Positions 54,365 to 62,876 of a stretch of 64,000 nucleotides of DNA are shown in pieces. The DNA comes from Comamonadaceae bacterium (GTDB taxonomy: Bacteria; Pseudomonadota; Gammaproteobacteria; Burkholderiales; Burkholderiaceae_C): positions 1-64,000 of the forward strand of contig CANFXC010000004.1 in assembly GCA_947450765.1 (NCBI GenBank), given 5' to 3'. A model generated the notes under the pieces. It searched no databases. It was not told the DNA's origin and was given only the letters and a program-made list of their open reading frames with translations. The position numbers and the translations under genes were made by a program. Numbering within the stretch: the stretch's first letter is position 1; every line of letters starts with the position of its first letter.

Positions 54365-55183
54365 TTAGGGCCGCACGCCCGGGCTCTCAAGTGGCATACC
54401 GCGTGCGCGCCAGGCTAAAAACAATTCAAGCTCTAGCAACTCGTTGGAGCCAAAAGCATAAGGTTCAGCGCGAACGCCCGTCAAACAATTGCGCAAGCGC
54501 CGCTCTAAAGAACCGACCGACTGCCACTCAAGACGATAAATAGGATAAGCCGTGGGATGCGCTTGTGGAATCAAATTTCCGGCGAGTTTTTGCCCCGGCC
54601 GCTCGGCATGGCACTGCGCACACGACAGGTTCAATTGACCGAGCCGCTGATTGAACAAACGTTCGCCGGCATCCAGGCGTGGAGCATTTGACGCATCACG
54701 CACCACCGTGATGGGCATGCCTTTAGACTGGGTCGCCACAAATGCTGACAGCGATAAAAGAGGTTTGCTTTCAGGTGCCAGGGGCACGGCACCCTGGTGG
54801 TCAGTACGGCACTGATTGATGCGCCCGCCAAGGTTCAACAACGGTCGGCCCGCGGAGCTTAACTTAGGAAAGCTGGCCGCAACGCCTTTCATCGACACGG
54901 CCGCATCACCGTGACACGACGCGCAAGATCTGTTTTTGTGACCCGCCGCTTCTTGCCATAACGCCTGCCCGTCCAGCACGGCGAAGTTGGCGGGATTCAG
55001 CAGTGGGTCGTCTTGCATGGCCTTTGTATCGGTCGACATCAGCTCGTAACTGGACTGCCGGTCGTCACCAACAGGGTCCGCCTTGACCAAAGCCCCGAGC
55101 ACAAGGACCGAACAGACCACCCAGCAGACAAAGACTTTAGCGGCAACGGTCATCGAAGCGCACTCTGCAACGGAGGCATTCAC
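54365..55183 (-). CDS. soxA: SoxA, diheme cytochrome c of thiosulfate oxidation
   Basis: With SoxX it couples a sulfane sulfur to SoxY oxidatively. Signal/membrane segment about residues 12-36. Two heme sites, NRSCASCHGDA and LSCAQCHAERPG, mark the diheme form. GGRINQCRTDHQG, YPIYRLEWQSVGSLERRLRNC and the active-site LTGVRAEPYAFGSNELLELEL block after that Cys are typical of SoxA. The 272-residue size is normal. Its start overlaps soxZ by 4 bases (ATGA). Confidence 0.93.
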   Translation of the reverse strand: MNASVAECASMTVAAKVFVCWVVCSVLVLGALVKADPVGDDRQSSYELMSTDTKAMQDDPLLNPANFAVLDGQALWQEAAGHKNRSCASCHGDAAVSMKGVAASFPKLSSAGRPLLNLGGRINQCRTDHQGAVPLAPESKPLLSLSAFVATQSKGMPITVVRDASNAPRLDAGERLFNQRLGQLNLSCAQCHAERPGQKLAGNLIPQAHPTAYPIYRLEWQSVGSLERRLRNCLTGVRAEPYAFGSNELLELELFLAWRARGMPLESPGVRP

Positions 55184-55509
55184 GTCACCACAAGTTGACT
55201 GGTCGTCTTAGAAGCGTAGCCATTGTCGCCAGACCAATTGAATTCAAGGGTGCCGCTTTCAGTCGCTACGGTTGTAAAAATGATCATGGGATTGGCCCCC
55301 ACGCCCGGATGCAGTTCGACCCGGAAGACTTCAACGCCGTTGTACGTACAGAGAAAATCTCGAATGATGTCGCGCGGTACACGCTGCCCGGTTTCAGTGT
55401 GACGAAAACCGGATTCCATATCGTGTTGAACGATGACTCGGATTTGAACAATATCGCCCTTCTTGGCGCTTGCCGGCATGGTGGCCAGCGTACGAGAGGT
55501 CTTGCTCAT
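55180..55509 (-). CDS. soxZ: SoxZ, sulfur carrier partner
   Basis: A 109-residue immunoglobulin-like protein that pairs with SoxY. It opens ARTLATMPAS-type text (KTSRTLATMPASAKKGDIVQ) and shows IQHDMESG-like VIVQHDMESGFRHTETGQRVPRD and ELHPGVGANPMIIFTTVA. No signal peptide, as expected because it is exported with SoxY. The Shine-Dalgarno GAGGTG is made by the last two codons (Glu-Val) of soxY, 6 bases before the ATG. Confidence 0.94.
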   Translation of the reverse strand: MSKTSRTLATMPASAKKGDIVQIRVIVQHDMESGFRHTETGQRVPRDIIRDFLCTYNGVEVFRVELHPGVGANPMIIFTTVATESGTLEFNWSGDNGYASKTTSQLVVT

Positions 55510-55512
55510 TTT

Positions 55513-55956
55513 TTACACCTCAGCACAGGCGGCTATCGTGACAAGCGTCGAGGCATCACCTTGCCAAAAAGAACCATCACTCATGTGCGCGATGGCCAAT
55601 ACACGTTGCGAATCGCCCAAACGGATGCGCGTCGTGATGTCCGCCCGACCTGAACGCGACGACAGATAGAAACTCACCACATTCGGCAAGGGGTTGCCTT
55701 CAGCCACGATATGAATCGCTTGCACGTGATCAGCCGGTGTCATAGGGCTCTCAACCGAGACCTTCATGGTGACAAGATTGCCGTTTTCAACCAACGGTGG
55801 GATCACCAACGTCACTCGACCCACAGAGGCTTTTTTGCTACCCAAAATTTGGTTAGCCGCCTGCGTGGCGTCTGCGACTGTGGCGAGCGCGTTAAGCGAG
55901 GTCAACCCACTGGCTGCTCCGGCACTGATGACAAAAGCTCTTCGATTGATCGTCAC
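55513..55956 (-). CDS. soxY: SoxY, sulfur carrier with an atypical C-terminus
   Basis: Periplasmic carrier protein whose C-terminal Cys holds the sulfur intermediates. Signal about residues 1-25, with twin Arg in INRRAFVISAGAASG. The body (PPLVENGNLVTMKVSVESPMTPADHVQAIHIV) is a clear SoxY. The end reads VTIAACAEV and stops, instead of the expected GGCGG. The single Cys is kept, 3 residues from the end. The reading was confirmed on the DNA; no GGCGG exists in another frame nearby. It overlaps soxX by 4 bases. Confidence 0.9.
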   Translation of the reverse strand: MTINRRAFVISAGAASGLTSLNALATVADATQAANQILGSKKASVGRVTLVIPPLVENGNLVTMKVSVESPMTPADHVQAIHIVAEGNPLPNVVSFYLSSRSGRADITTRIRLGDSQRVLAIAHMSDGSFWQGDASTLVTIAACAEV

Positions 55957-56393
55957 GGTTTTAAGCTCACTAGAAAAGCGACAACATCTTCAATGTCCTG
56001 TGCCGTCAAGATGGACTTGCCGGCGAACTGCGGCGCCACACGCGTGAGACCGTCAGTGCGGAAATACGAGGGCATGATGCTGTCTGGATTGAACCTGCTT
56101 GCATCGACGATGCGTGCACGCAACTGTGCAGGCGACAAGCGGGCAGAACTAGCCGTAAGATCAGGCGCCAGATTGCCCTGAAACCGCTCTTCAGGAAACG
56201 GGCCGCTGTGACACAAAATACACAAGCCTACCTGCCGGCTGACGACCAGTGCCCGCCCCCGGGCAACATCACCCGGACGCCCTGACAGCGACTCCACCCT
56301 CTGATCGGCAACAAATGTCTCCGCAAAAAGGGGGCCGGGGGTGGCGAGGCAGACACTCAGTGCCAACACCCACACAGCACCCCAGACCGTCAT
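55953..56393 (-). CDS. soxX: SoxX-type monoheme cytochrome c
   Basis: Partner of SoxA. Signal peptide about residues 1-24 (ending GPLFAET), one heme site GLCILCHSGPF, the Met ligand in PDSIMPSYFRTDGL, and a C-terminal helix QDIEDVVAFLVSLKP. Short SoxX of 146 residues. Its ATG overlaps the stop of the molybdenum hydroxylase large subunit by 4 bases, so the two are made together. Confidence 0.92.
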   Translation of the reverse strand: MTVWGAVWVLALSVCLATPGPLFAETFVADQRVESLSGRPGDVARGRALVVSRQVGLCILCHSGPFPEERFQGNLAPDLTASSARLSPAQLRARIVDASRFNPDSIMPSYFRTDGLTRVAPQFAGKSILTAQDIEDVVAFLVSLKP

Positions 56394-58579
56394 ACCAAAG
56401 TCATTCCACTATTTTTCAGCGGCACATTGCGCAAGCGTTTTCCAGTGGCACGATAAATAGCGTTGAGCACAGCCGGTGCTGCCACACAAATGGTGGGTTC
56501 ACCAATGCCGCCCCAATCTTTGCCGCCGCCCTCAAGGATGATGGTCTCGACCTTGGGCATCTGCGCAAGCCGGATCGACCCGAACGTATCGAAGTTCTTT
56601 TGTTCGATACGGCCATTTTTAACTGTGCATTCTTCTTCGAACAAAGCCGACAAACCATACACGAACGAGCCTGAGACCTGACGTTTGATTTGCGCCGGAT
56701 TGACGGCATAGCCACAATCGGTCGCAGCAACAATACGGTGGATTTTGACCTTGCTGCCATCCGTCACAGACAGCTCGCAGGCCGCTGCGACATAACTGCC
56801 AAAAGCCGTCATCTGTGCAACCCCGCGAAACACCCCAGGCGCAGCCGGCTTAGTCCAACCGATACCATCGGCCACGGCATTGAGCACCGCAAGATTGCGC
56901 GGGAATTTGGCCATGTACTTGCGACGAAACTCAACCGCATCAACACCGGCAGCCTCGGCGAGTTCATCCATGAAGCATTCCATGAACACCGCATTTTGAT
57001 TCACATTCACACCACGCCAAAAGCCTGGCGGAATGTGCGTATTGCGCATCGCGTGCTCCATCAACTGGTTGGGGAACTCATACCCTAAAGCATGCTCGCC
57101 ACCGTCAAAAACACCTTGAAAGGCCAGCGCATCACGGCCTTTTTGTGCCGCCAGAACAGCCGGGAACACCGAGGCCAAAATCGACTGACCTGACAAGCGC
57201 ATGTGCACACCCGTCAGATTTTTATTGGCATCAAACGAGCCGGTGAGCTTGCACATCATGATCGGGTGGTAGCGCCCCTGAGTCATATCCTCTTCTCGTG
57301 TCCACATCAGTTTGATCGGCGTACCCGGCATTTGTTTCGCGATGTTGACCGCTTGCGTGGTGTAGTCTTGAAACGCACCGCGCCGACCGAAGCCGCCACC
57401 CAGATTGACTTTATAGACTTCGCATTTTTCAGCCGCCAAGCCAGACGCCTCAATCACGGCCGCCAATGACGCTTCGCCGTCTTGAGTCGGCACCCAGGCT
57501 TCGCAACGCTCAGGGGTCCATTTGGCCGTGGCGTTCATGGGCTCCATCGGCGCGTGGTTCAGGAACGGGTAAAAGTAGGTGGCTTCGGTCTTTTGAACTG
57601 CGGTGTTTAGCGCAACCTTGGTGTCGCCGCGCGTGTTGCCCACAAAAGCCTGTTCAGCAGTCAAGCCCTCCTCCAAAATCTTGGCAATGGAGGCACTGGA
57701 TACGGATGCGTTAGGGCCTTCGTCCCACACAATCTCCACTTGGTCCAGCGCAGTTTTGGCGATCCAGAAAGTGTCGGCCACCACGGCCACCGCCGTCTCA
57801 CCGACTTTTATGACCTTCTTGACGCCTTTGATGCCCGTCACTTTGCTGGCATCAAAGCTTTTGACCTTGCCACCAAACACCGGACACTCTCGGATATTGG
57901 CCACCAACATGCCCGGCAGCTTTAAATCCATCCCGTAAACCTGTTTGCCGGTCACTTTGTCGGCGTAGGTATCGATGCGATTCAGCGGTTTCCCAATAAT
58001 CTTCCAGTCTTTAGGATCTTTCAGTGTGATGTCAGTCGGCACGGCGATCTTTGAAGCAGCTGCGGCGACTTTGCCGAAAGTGACTTTGCGACCCGTGGGT
58101 GTGTGCGTGATCACGCTTACTGCCGCAACACACTCTGCAACGGGAACTTTCCATTCGTCAGCGGCGGCTTGGACCAGCATCAAACGGGCCGCTGCCCCAC
58201 CCTTGCGAACGTACTGCTCTGATGTGCGGATGCCGCGACTGCCGCCAGTCGAGAACGCACCCCAGACGCGCTTGCGCTTGAGGCTTTCACCCGGCGTGGG
58301 ATATTCAACCGTGACTTTTTTCCAGTCGCATTCGAGTTCTTCGGCCACCAGTTGGGCCAAGCCGGTGATGGTGCCTTGGCCCATCTCTGAGCGTACGACG
58401 CGGACAATGACAGTGTCGTCGGGCTTGATCACCACCCAAGCACCGATTTCGGGGGTGGGTTCTGCAGCTTGTGCAGAACCCATAAAAGCCATTTGAATAC
58501 CCAAGGCCAAGCCACTGCTGACGGCTGTTGTACCCACCACAAAATGACGACGTGAAAGATTTGGGACGCGTGCGTTCAT
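56390..58579 (-). CDS. molybdenum hydroxylase large subunit (isoquinoline 1-oxidoreductase IorB type)
   Basis: The molybdopterin-binding subunit of a periplasmic xanthine-dehydrogenase-family hydroxylase, 729 residues. A Tat signal (LSRRHFVVGTTAVSSGLALG) is present. GAWVVIKPDDTVIVRVVRSEMGQGTITGLAQLVAEELE, RVWGAFSTGGSRGIRTSEQYV and PFLNHAPMEPMNATAKW, then VNLGGGFGRRGAFQDYTTQA, and near the C-terminus GGGKDWGGIGEPTICVAAPAVLNAI are IorB-type blocks; the Glu in GIGEPT is the expected catalytic residue. Start at ATG 58579, 10 bases after the small-subunit stop. Substrate unknown: aldehydes or N-heterocycles are typical. Confidence 0.88.
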   Translation of the reverse strand: MNARVPNLSRRHFVVGTTAVSSGLALGIQMAFMGSAQAAEPTPEIGAWVVIKPDDTVIVRVVRSEMGQGTITGLAQLVAEELECDWKKVTVEYPTPGESLKRKRVWGAFSTGGSRGIRTSEQYVRKGGAAARLMLVQAAADEWKVPVAECVAAVSVITHTPTGRKVTFGKVAAAASKIAVPTDITLKDPKDWKIIGKPLNRIDTYADKVTGKQVYGMDLKLPGMLVANIRECPVFGGKVKSFDASKVTGIKGVKKVIKVGETAVAVVADTFWIAKTALDQVEIVWDEGPNASVSSASIAKILEEGLTAEQAFVGNTRGDTKVALNTAVQKTEATYFYPFLNHAPMEPMNATAKWTPERCEAWVPTQDGEASLAAVIEASGLAAEKCEVYKVNLGGGFGRRGAFQDYTTQAVNIAKQMPGTPIKLMWTREEDMTQGRYHPIMMCKLTGSFDANKNLTGVHMRLSGQSILASVFPAVLAAQKGRDALAFQGVFDGGEHALGYEFPNQLMEHAMRNTHIPPGFWRGVNVNQNAVFMECFMDELAEAAGVDAVEFRRKYMAKFPRNLAVLNAVADGIGWTKPAAPGVFRGVAQMTAFGSYVAAACELSVTDGSKVKIHRIVAATDCGYAVNPAQIKRQVSGSFVYGLSALFEEECTVKNGRIEQKNFDTFGSIRLAQMPKVETIILEGGGKDWGGIGEPTICVAAPAVLNAIYRATGKRLRNVPLKNSGMTLV

Positions 58580-58589
58580 GTTGGACCCC

Positions 58590-59042
58590 TTAGGCTTTTG
58601 CGACTGAATGGATAGCGGCGCGAACTTCTTGAAAGCTCCCGCAACGACAAATATTGGTGATCGCTGCATCGATATCAGCATCAGTCGGCTTAGGCTTTTT
58701 AGCCAGCAAATCAGTGGCGGCCATCAGCATGCCGGATTGGCAATAGCCACACTGTGGCACTTGATGCTCGATCCAGGCCTGCTGCAGCTGCGTCAGCTTG
58801 CCATTTTTGGCCAGCCCTTCAATCGTTTGGATTTTCTTGCCCACGGCAACACTGACAGGCAGCACACATGATCGAATAGCCGCGCCATCCATCATGACGG
58901 TACAGGCGCCACATTGCGCCACACCGCAGCCGTATTTGGTGCCGGTTAAACCTAACTGCTCACGGATGACCCACAACAACGGGGTGCTTGAATCGACATC
59001 GACTTTGTGCGCTTTGCCGTTAACCGTCAATTGAATCGCCAT
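58590..59042 (-). CDS. molybdenum hydroxylase small subunit, 2x[2Fe-2S] (IorA type)
   Basis: A 150-residue iron-sulfur protein that feeds electrons from the molybdenum centre onward. The plant-type cluster motif [20 protein letters not shown] with a later Cys (IRSCVLPV) and the second cluster [14 protein letters not shown] plus [10 protein letters not shown] are complete. No signal peptide is seen, so it probably crosses the membrane with the Tat-targeted large subunit. First gene of the eight-gene minus-strand operon; a promoter should lie in the 130 bases upstream, where none was clearly seen. Confidence 0.92.
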   Translation of the reverse strand: MAIQLTVNGKAHKVDVDSSTPLLWVIREQLGLTGTKYGCGVAQCGACTVMMDGAAIRSCVLPVSVAVGKKIQTIEGLAKNGKLTQLQQAWIEHQVPQCGYCQSGMLMAATDLLAKKPKPTDADIDAAITNICRCGSFQEVRAAIHSVAKA

Positions 59043-59172
59043 CGAGACACTCCTGAGAATAGTTACGTTATTGAATCCAGCGTCTCATATTATTGGGGTT
59101 TGAAAGACACCACAATTGAGGGTATGCCCTAGGGTCCCCGTACAGCATCAGCACCATTCGAGTTCAACCCAC

Positions 59173-59674
59173 ATGCCATCGACCTACCAAACCATCACCC
59201 TTGACCGGCCTGCGCCGCATGTGCTTCAGGTCACTTTGGCGCGCCCTGAAGCCGCCAACGCGCTCAACACCCCAATGGGCCGCGACCTGCTAACGCTGTG
59301 GACCAGCCTGACCGAAGACGCTGCCGATGTACGCTGCGTGGTACTCACGGGACAAGGCGACAAGGTCTTCTGCGCGGGGGGGCGACCTGAAGGAGCGCAA
59401 CAGCATGGACGCCGTGCAATGGCGACAGCAGCATGAGTTGTTTGAACGCATGTATTGGACGCTGGTGGACCTGCCCATACCGGTCATCGCGGCCGTCAAC
59501 GGGCACGCTTATGGCGGTGGCCTGGAGATGGTTTTGTGCTGCGACTTTGCGTATGCCAGCGAATCCGCACGCTTTGAGGTTGAGGCCTATAACCACCTGG
59601 TCGATACCGACGACCGCAGGGAAGGTGTGGCCGCCTTCAATGAGAAACGAAAACCGGCGTTCAAAGGCCGGTGA
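59173..59674 (+). pseudogene. enoyl-CoA hydratase/isomerase, frameshifted and internally deleted
   Basis: MPSTYQTITLDRPAPHVLQV, RPEAANALNTPMGRDLL and VVLTGQGDKVFCAGG are the crotonase start. At a run of seven G (59376-59382) the frame is lost: with six G it would read CAGGDLKERNSMDAV, which is found in the next frame. That frame goes to ESARF and then jumps directly to EVEAYNHLVDTDDRREG and NEKRKPAFKGR, the crotonase C-terminus. About 90-100 residues of the middle are missing. Inactive as read. Confidence 0.82.
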
Positions 59675-59704
59675 ACACGCCAACCACTTGGTGCCATCGT
59701 CAAC

Positions 59705-60460
59705 ATGAAAAAGAATGACCAACACCTCGGGCATGCTGGACTGACCGCTCTGTCAATGGTTTTGCTGCTCACCTGTGGACAGACACACGCCGCCGATGAC
59801 GCCAATCCGATTCAATACAAACCCAGTGTCGGGCTGTACGACTTCTCAAGTCGAGGCATGCCAAGCAAACAAGCGGTGGATGTCAATCTCAGGGGCAGCG
59901 CTGACTGGGGTGATGCCTGGGTTGGGGTTTATCGGTCGCCAACTGACGATTTCACACAAGCCCGACTGGGTTGGGACAACACCTACAAAAGTTTCGGCGT
60001 CAAACTCCAGCCATCTCTGCAGACGGCCTCAGGTGGCTTTTGGGGCGGCAGCATCGGGGCTGAATATGGCGAGACATTTTTCTTCGGTGCAGGCATTGGC
60101 CGCACCAATTTGCGAAATTACTTCAACCTTAATTTTGACCCCAATGACGCCTGGAGCCTGAGCACGGGCTATCGCTGGAGCCCACAAGATTTTGTGACGC
60201 TTCAGCTTGTACGGGACAACCGCCTCAACCCCGACCAACAGCACGTGCACCTGGTCTACCGTCGGCCTTTTGCGAACCAACAAAGACTGATCGTCGATTT
60301 GATTTACAAGTCGGGAACCTCCGAAGGTGACTACATACGCCGACGCGGCTTGATGCTGGGCTACGACTGGGGCGATGTCGGCCTGCGCATCGCCTACGAC
60401 CCCCGGGTCAACTTCAGCAAAGTCGACATGACCCGGATTATTTTGTCCAAACATTACTGA
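59705..60460 (+). CDS. unknown exported protein, outer-membrane beta-barrel-like
   Basis: Not recognised. A 251-residue protein with a signal peptide (residues about 1-29, ending GQTHAADD). The body alternates polar and hydrophobic residues with many aromatic/Gly positions (LGWDNTYKSFGVKLQ, GGSIGAEYGETFFFGAGIGR, YRWSPQDFVTLQLVRDNR), ending in a terminal Tyr (ILSKHY). That pattern suggests a small barrel of about 10-12 strands. No Cys heme sites or enzyme motifs. The gene stands 30 bases after the broken crotonase and 137 bases before the Sel1 gene. Confidence 0.6.
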   Translation: MKKNDQHLGHAGLTALSMVLLLTCGQTHAADDANPIQYKPSVGLYDFSSRGMPSKQAVDVNLRGSADWGDAWVGVYRSPTDDFTQARLGWDNTYKSFGVKLQPSLQTASGGFWGGSIGAEYGETFFFGAGIGRTNLRNYFNLNFDPNDAWSLSTGYRWSPQDFVTLQLVRDNRLNPDQQHVHLVYRRPFANQQRLIVDLIYKSGTSEGDYIRRRGLMLGYDWGDVGLRIAYDPRVNFSKVDMTRIILSKHY

Positions 60461-60597
60461 ATTTAGCGGCCACCCGAGCTTCAACGTACATTATTAACAC
60501 TTTGAAAAACAATAAATCCCTAAGGACTCATAATCCAAGCCTTCATAAATAAATAGGCCTCAGAGTTAATCTCAAAAAAGCCCGCCAATGGAACCCC

Positions 60598-61404
60598 ATG
60601 AAAAGTTTTTTTCAGACCGTATTGAAAACTCTCAGACTTGCGCCCAGCGGTACTCAAACCGATGATGTCGAGCAAGGACAAGTCGCTTTAGCCCAAAAAA
60701 ATTACGCTGTTGCGCTTCAAAAATTCAAGCGCGCTGCCTCCCAAGGGGACGCAACAGCTCAAATTGAAGTCGGGCACTTTTTCCGTGGTGGCCTTGGGAT
60801 AAGGCCTGACCTGTCAAAAGCAGTCCATTGGTACCGGCGTGCCGCCCTGCAAGGTCATGTCACGGCACAGTTCAGTTTGGGCGTTATTTACAACAACGGC
60901 GAAGGGATTGGGCAAGACTTCATCGAGGCGGTGCATTGGTATCAACTCGCTGCGCTTCAGGGAAATGCCAATGCCCAGAGCAACCTAGGCCTGATGTACG
61001 AAAAAGGCCAAGGGGTCTTACAAGACAACGCCGAGGCGCTGAACTGGTACCGGATGGCGGCAGTTCAAGGTCATGTCGCAGCGCAATTCAACATGGGCCT
61101 GATGCATGAAAAAGGTGAAGGCGTCACCCAGAATTTCGCCGAGGCGCTGACCTGGTACCGTCTTGCGGCGATTCAGGGCCATGGGGAGGCACAAGGCAAT
61201 CTCGGGGTCATGTATGCCAAAGGTGAAGGCGTCGCCCAAGATTACAAAAGCGCCCACATGTGGTTCAACATTGCCGCAGCGGCCGGTAACAGCATCGCCA
61301 CGAAAAACCGCGATGCGATGACCCAGAACATGGATGCACAACAAATCAGCGAGGCGCAAAAAATGGCGCGTGACTGGCAAGCTGGGCGTATATTGCCTGG
61401 ATGA
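60598..61404 (+). CDS. Sel1-repeat (SLR/TPR-like) protein
   Basis: A 268-residue scaffold-type protein with about five Sel1 repeats between residues 45 and 245: DLSKAVHWYRRAALQGHVTA, DFIEAVHWYQLAALQGNANA, DNAEALNWYRMAAVQGHVAA and NFAEALTWYRLAAIQGHGEA are four near-copies of the same 36-residue unit. No clear signal peptide, only a short N-terminal Lys-Phe start. Sel1 proteins usually bind partner proteins. The stop overlaps the RNase II-type gene by 4 bases (ATGA), so the two are coupled. Confidence 0.85.
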   Translation: MKSFFQTVLKTLRLAPSGTQTDDVEQGQVALAQKNYAVALQKFKRAASQGDATAQIEVGHFFRGGLGIRPDLSKAVHWYRRAALQGHVTAQFSLGVIYNNGEGIGQDFIEAVHWYQLAALQGNANAQSNLGLMYEKGQGVLQDNAEALNWYRMAAVQGHVAAQFNMGLMHEKGEGVTQNFAEALTWYRLAAIQGHGEAQGNLGVMYAKGEGVAQDYKSAHMWFNIAAAAGNSIATKNRDAMTQNMDAQQISEAQKMARDWQAGRILPG

Positions 61405-62876
61405 GCTATCACCCGCACGAACACCACCGGTCTGACTTGGTCAGGATTGCCACACAGGCCATGATCGATCGGGGCTTGGCGCCAGAGTTTTCAGCTCACG
61501 CGTTACGGCAACTGGCAGACATCACGGGGCCGGGACACGACGACAGCCCGGACATTCTGGATTTGACGGGTCTGCTGTGGTGCTCCATCGACAATGACGA
61601 TTCGATGGACCTAGACCAATTGACGGTTTGCGAGTCGCTGGCGCACGGCGCGCTGCGCATTCAGGTGGCGATTGCCGACGTTGATGCCCTCGTCGGTCTG
61701 GGCTCTCCGATTGATTCCCACGCACGCTTGAACACGACCACGGTTTACACCTCGGCGCGTATTTTCCCGATGCTGCCGGAGCGACTTTCAACCGATCTGA
61801 CGTCGCTGAATCCGCAGCAAAACCGGCTGGCACTGGTGACCGATATGGTGTTTGACGCTGACGGCGTGTTGACCCATTCAACCTTGTACCGGGCATGGGT
61901 GCGCAACCAGGCCAAGCTGGCTTACGACGCGGTGTCAGCCTGGATTGAAGGCGACGCTGAATTACCAGCGGCTGCGGCGGCAGTCCCTGGCATGGCGGCG
62001 CAGCTGCAACGGCAAGACGCCATGGCTCAGCGCTTGCGGGCTTTGCGTCATGCGCAAGGCTCGTTGGAGTTTGAAAGCTCGCAGCCCCGCGCCGTCTTCG
62101 AGGGCTCGCGGGTGGTTGACTTGCAACAACAGATACAAAACCGCGCACGCCAATTGATCGAGGAATTCATGATCGCCACCAACGGCTGTACGGCGCGCTA
62201 TTTAAGCAGCCGCGGCCAAGCCTCTCTGCGGCGGGTGGTTCGGTCGCCCGAGCGCTGGCAGCGCATCGTGACGGTCGCGCACGACCGTGGTCACACACTG
62301 CCGGCAGAGCCGGACGCCAAAGCACTGTCTGTTTTTCTGGCGCAACAACACCGCAAAGACCCCCTGCACTTTCAAGACTTGTCACTGATCATTGTGAAGC
62401 TGTTGGGCTCGGGGGAATACACAGTCGAGTTACCCCAAATGGAGCCGGTCGGGCATTTCGGGTTGGCGGTGCGCGACTACACCCACTCGACTGCACCGAA
62501 TCGACGCTACCCTGACCTGATCACCGCCCGACTGTTGAAGGCAACACTGAAAGGCGAGCCGTCGCCCTATTCCAAAGGCGAGCTCGAGATGCTGGCCCAA
62601 CATTGCACCGTGCAAGAAGATGCCGCGCAAAAAGTTGAGCGACAAATGCGCAAGTCTGACGCCGCGATGGTGTTGGAATCGCGAGTGGGGCAACGCTTTG
62701 AAGCCTTGGTGACGGGCAGCACGCCCAGCGGCGTGTGGGTACGGATTTTCTCGCCGCCTGCAGAGGGAAAGTTGATCGATGGACAAGAAGGCTTGAACGT
62801 TGGTGACGCCTTGCGCGTCAAGCTGATTGGCACCAACGTGGAGCGCGGTTTTATTGACTTTGTGCGAGTGGGCTGA
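61401..62876 (+). CDS. RNase II/RNB-family exoribonuclease
   Basis: A 491-residue enzyme with the RNB domain from about residue 55: LLWCSIDNDDSMDLDQLTVC gives the catalytic Asp cluster, and YTHSTAPNRRYPDLITARLL the second half. A possible S1-type OB fold closes it (GQRFEALVTGSTPSGVWVRIF). No cold-shock domains precede RNB, so it is much shorter than RNase R or enteric RNase II. A 3'-5' RNA exonuclease activity is expected. It is a second RNB protein in the window, besides rnr. It overlaps the convergent CitE-like gene by 26 bases. Confidence 0.86.
   Translation: MSYHPHEHHRSDLVRIATQAMIDRGLAPEFSAHALRQLADITGPGHDDSPDILDLTGLLWCSIDNDDSMDLDQLTVCESLAHGALRIQVAIADVDALVGLGSPIDSHARLNTTTVYTSARIFPMLPERLSTDLTSLNPQQNRLALVTDMVFDADGVLTHSTLYRAWVRNQAKLAYDAVSAWIEGDAELPAAAAAVPGMAAQLQRQDAMAQRLRALRHAQGSLEFESSQPRAVFEGSRVVDLQQQIQNRARQLIEEFMIATNGCTARYLSSRGQASLRRVVRSPERWQRIVTVAHDRGHTLPAEPDAKALSVFLAQQHRKDPLHFQDLSLIIVKLLGSGEYTVELPQMEPVGHFGLAVRDYTHSTAPNRRYPDLITARLLKATLKGEPSPYSKGELEMLAQHCTVQEDAAQKVERQMRKSDAAMVLESRVGQRFEALVTGSTPSGVWVRIFSPPAEGKLIDGQEGLNVGDALRVKLIGTNVERGFIDFVRVG

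Noticed and set aside
52073-59042. Calling the region a transferred island from the IS3 remnant alone
   Set aside because: No second IS end, no tRNA or integrase border, and no visible change in base composition by eye.
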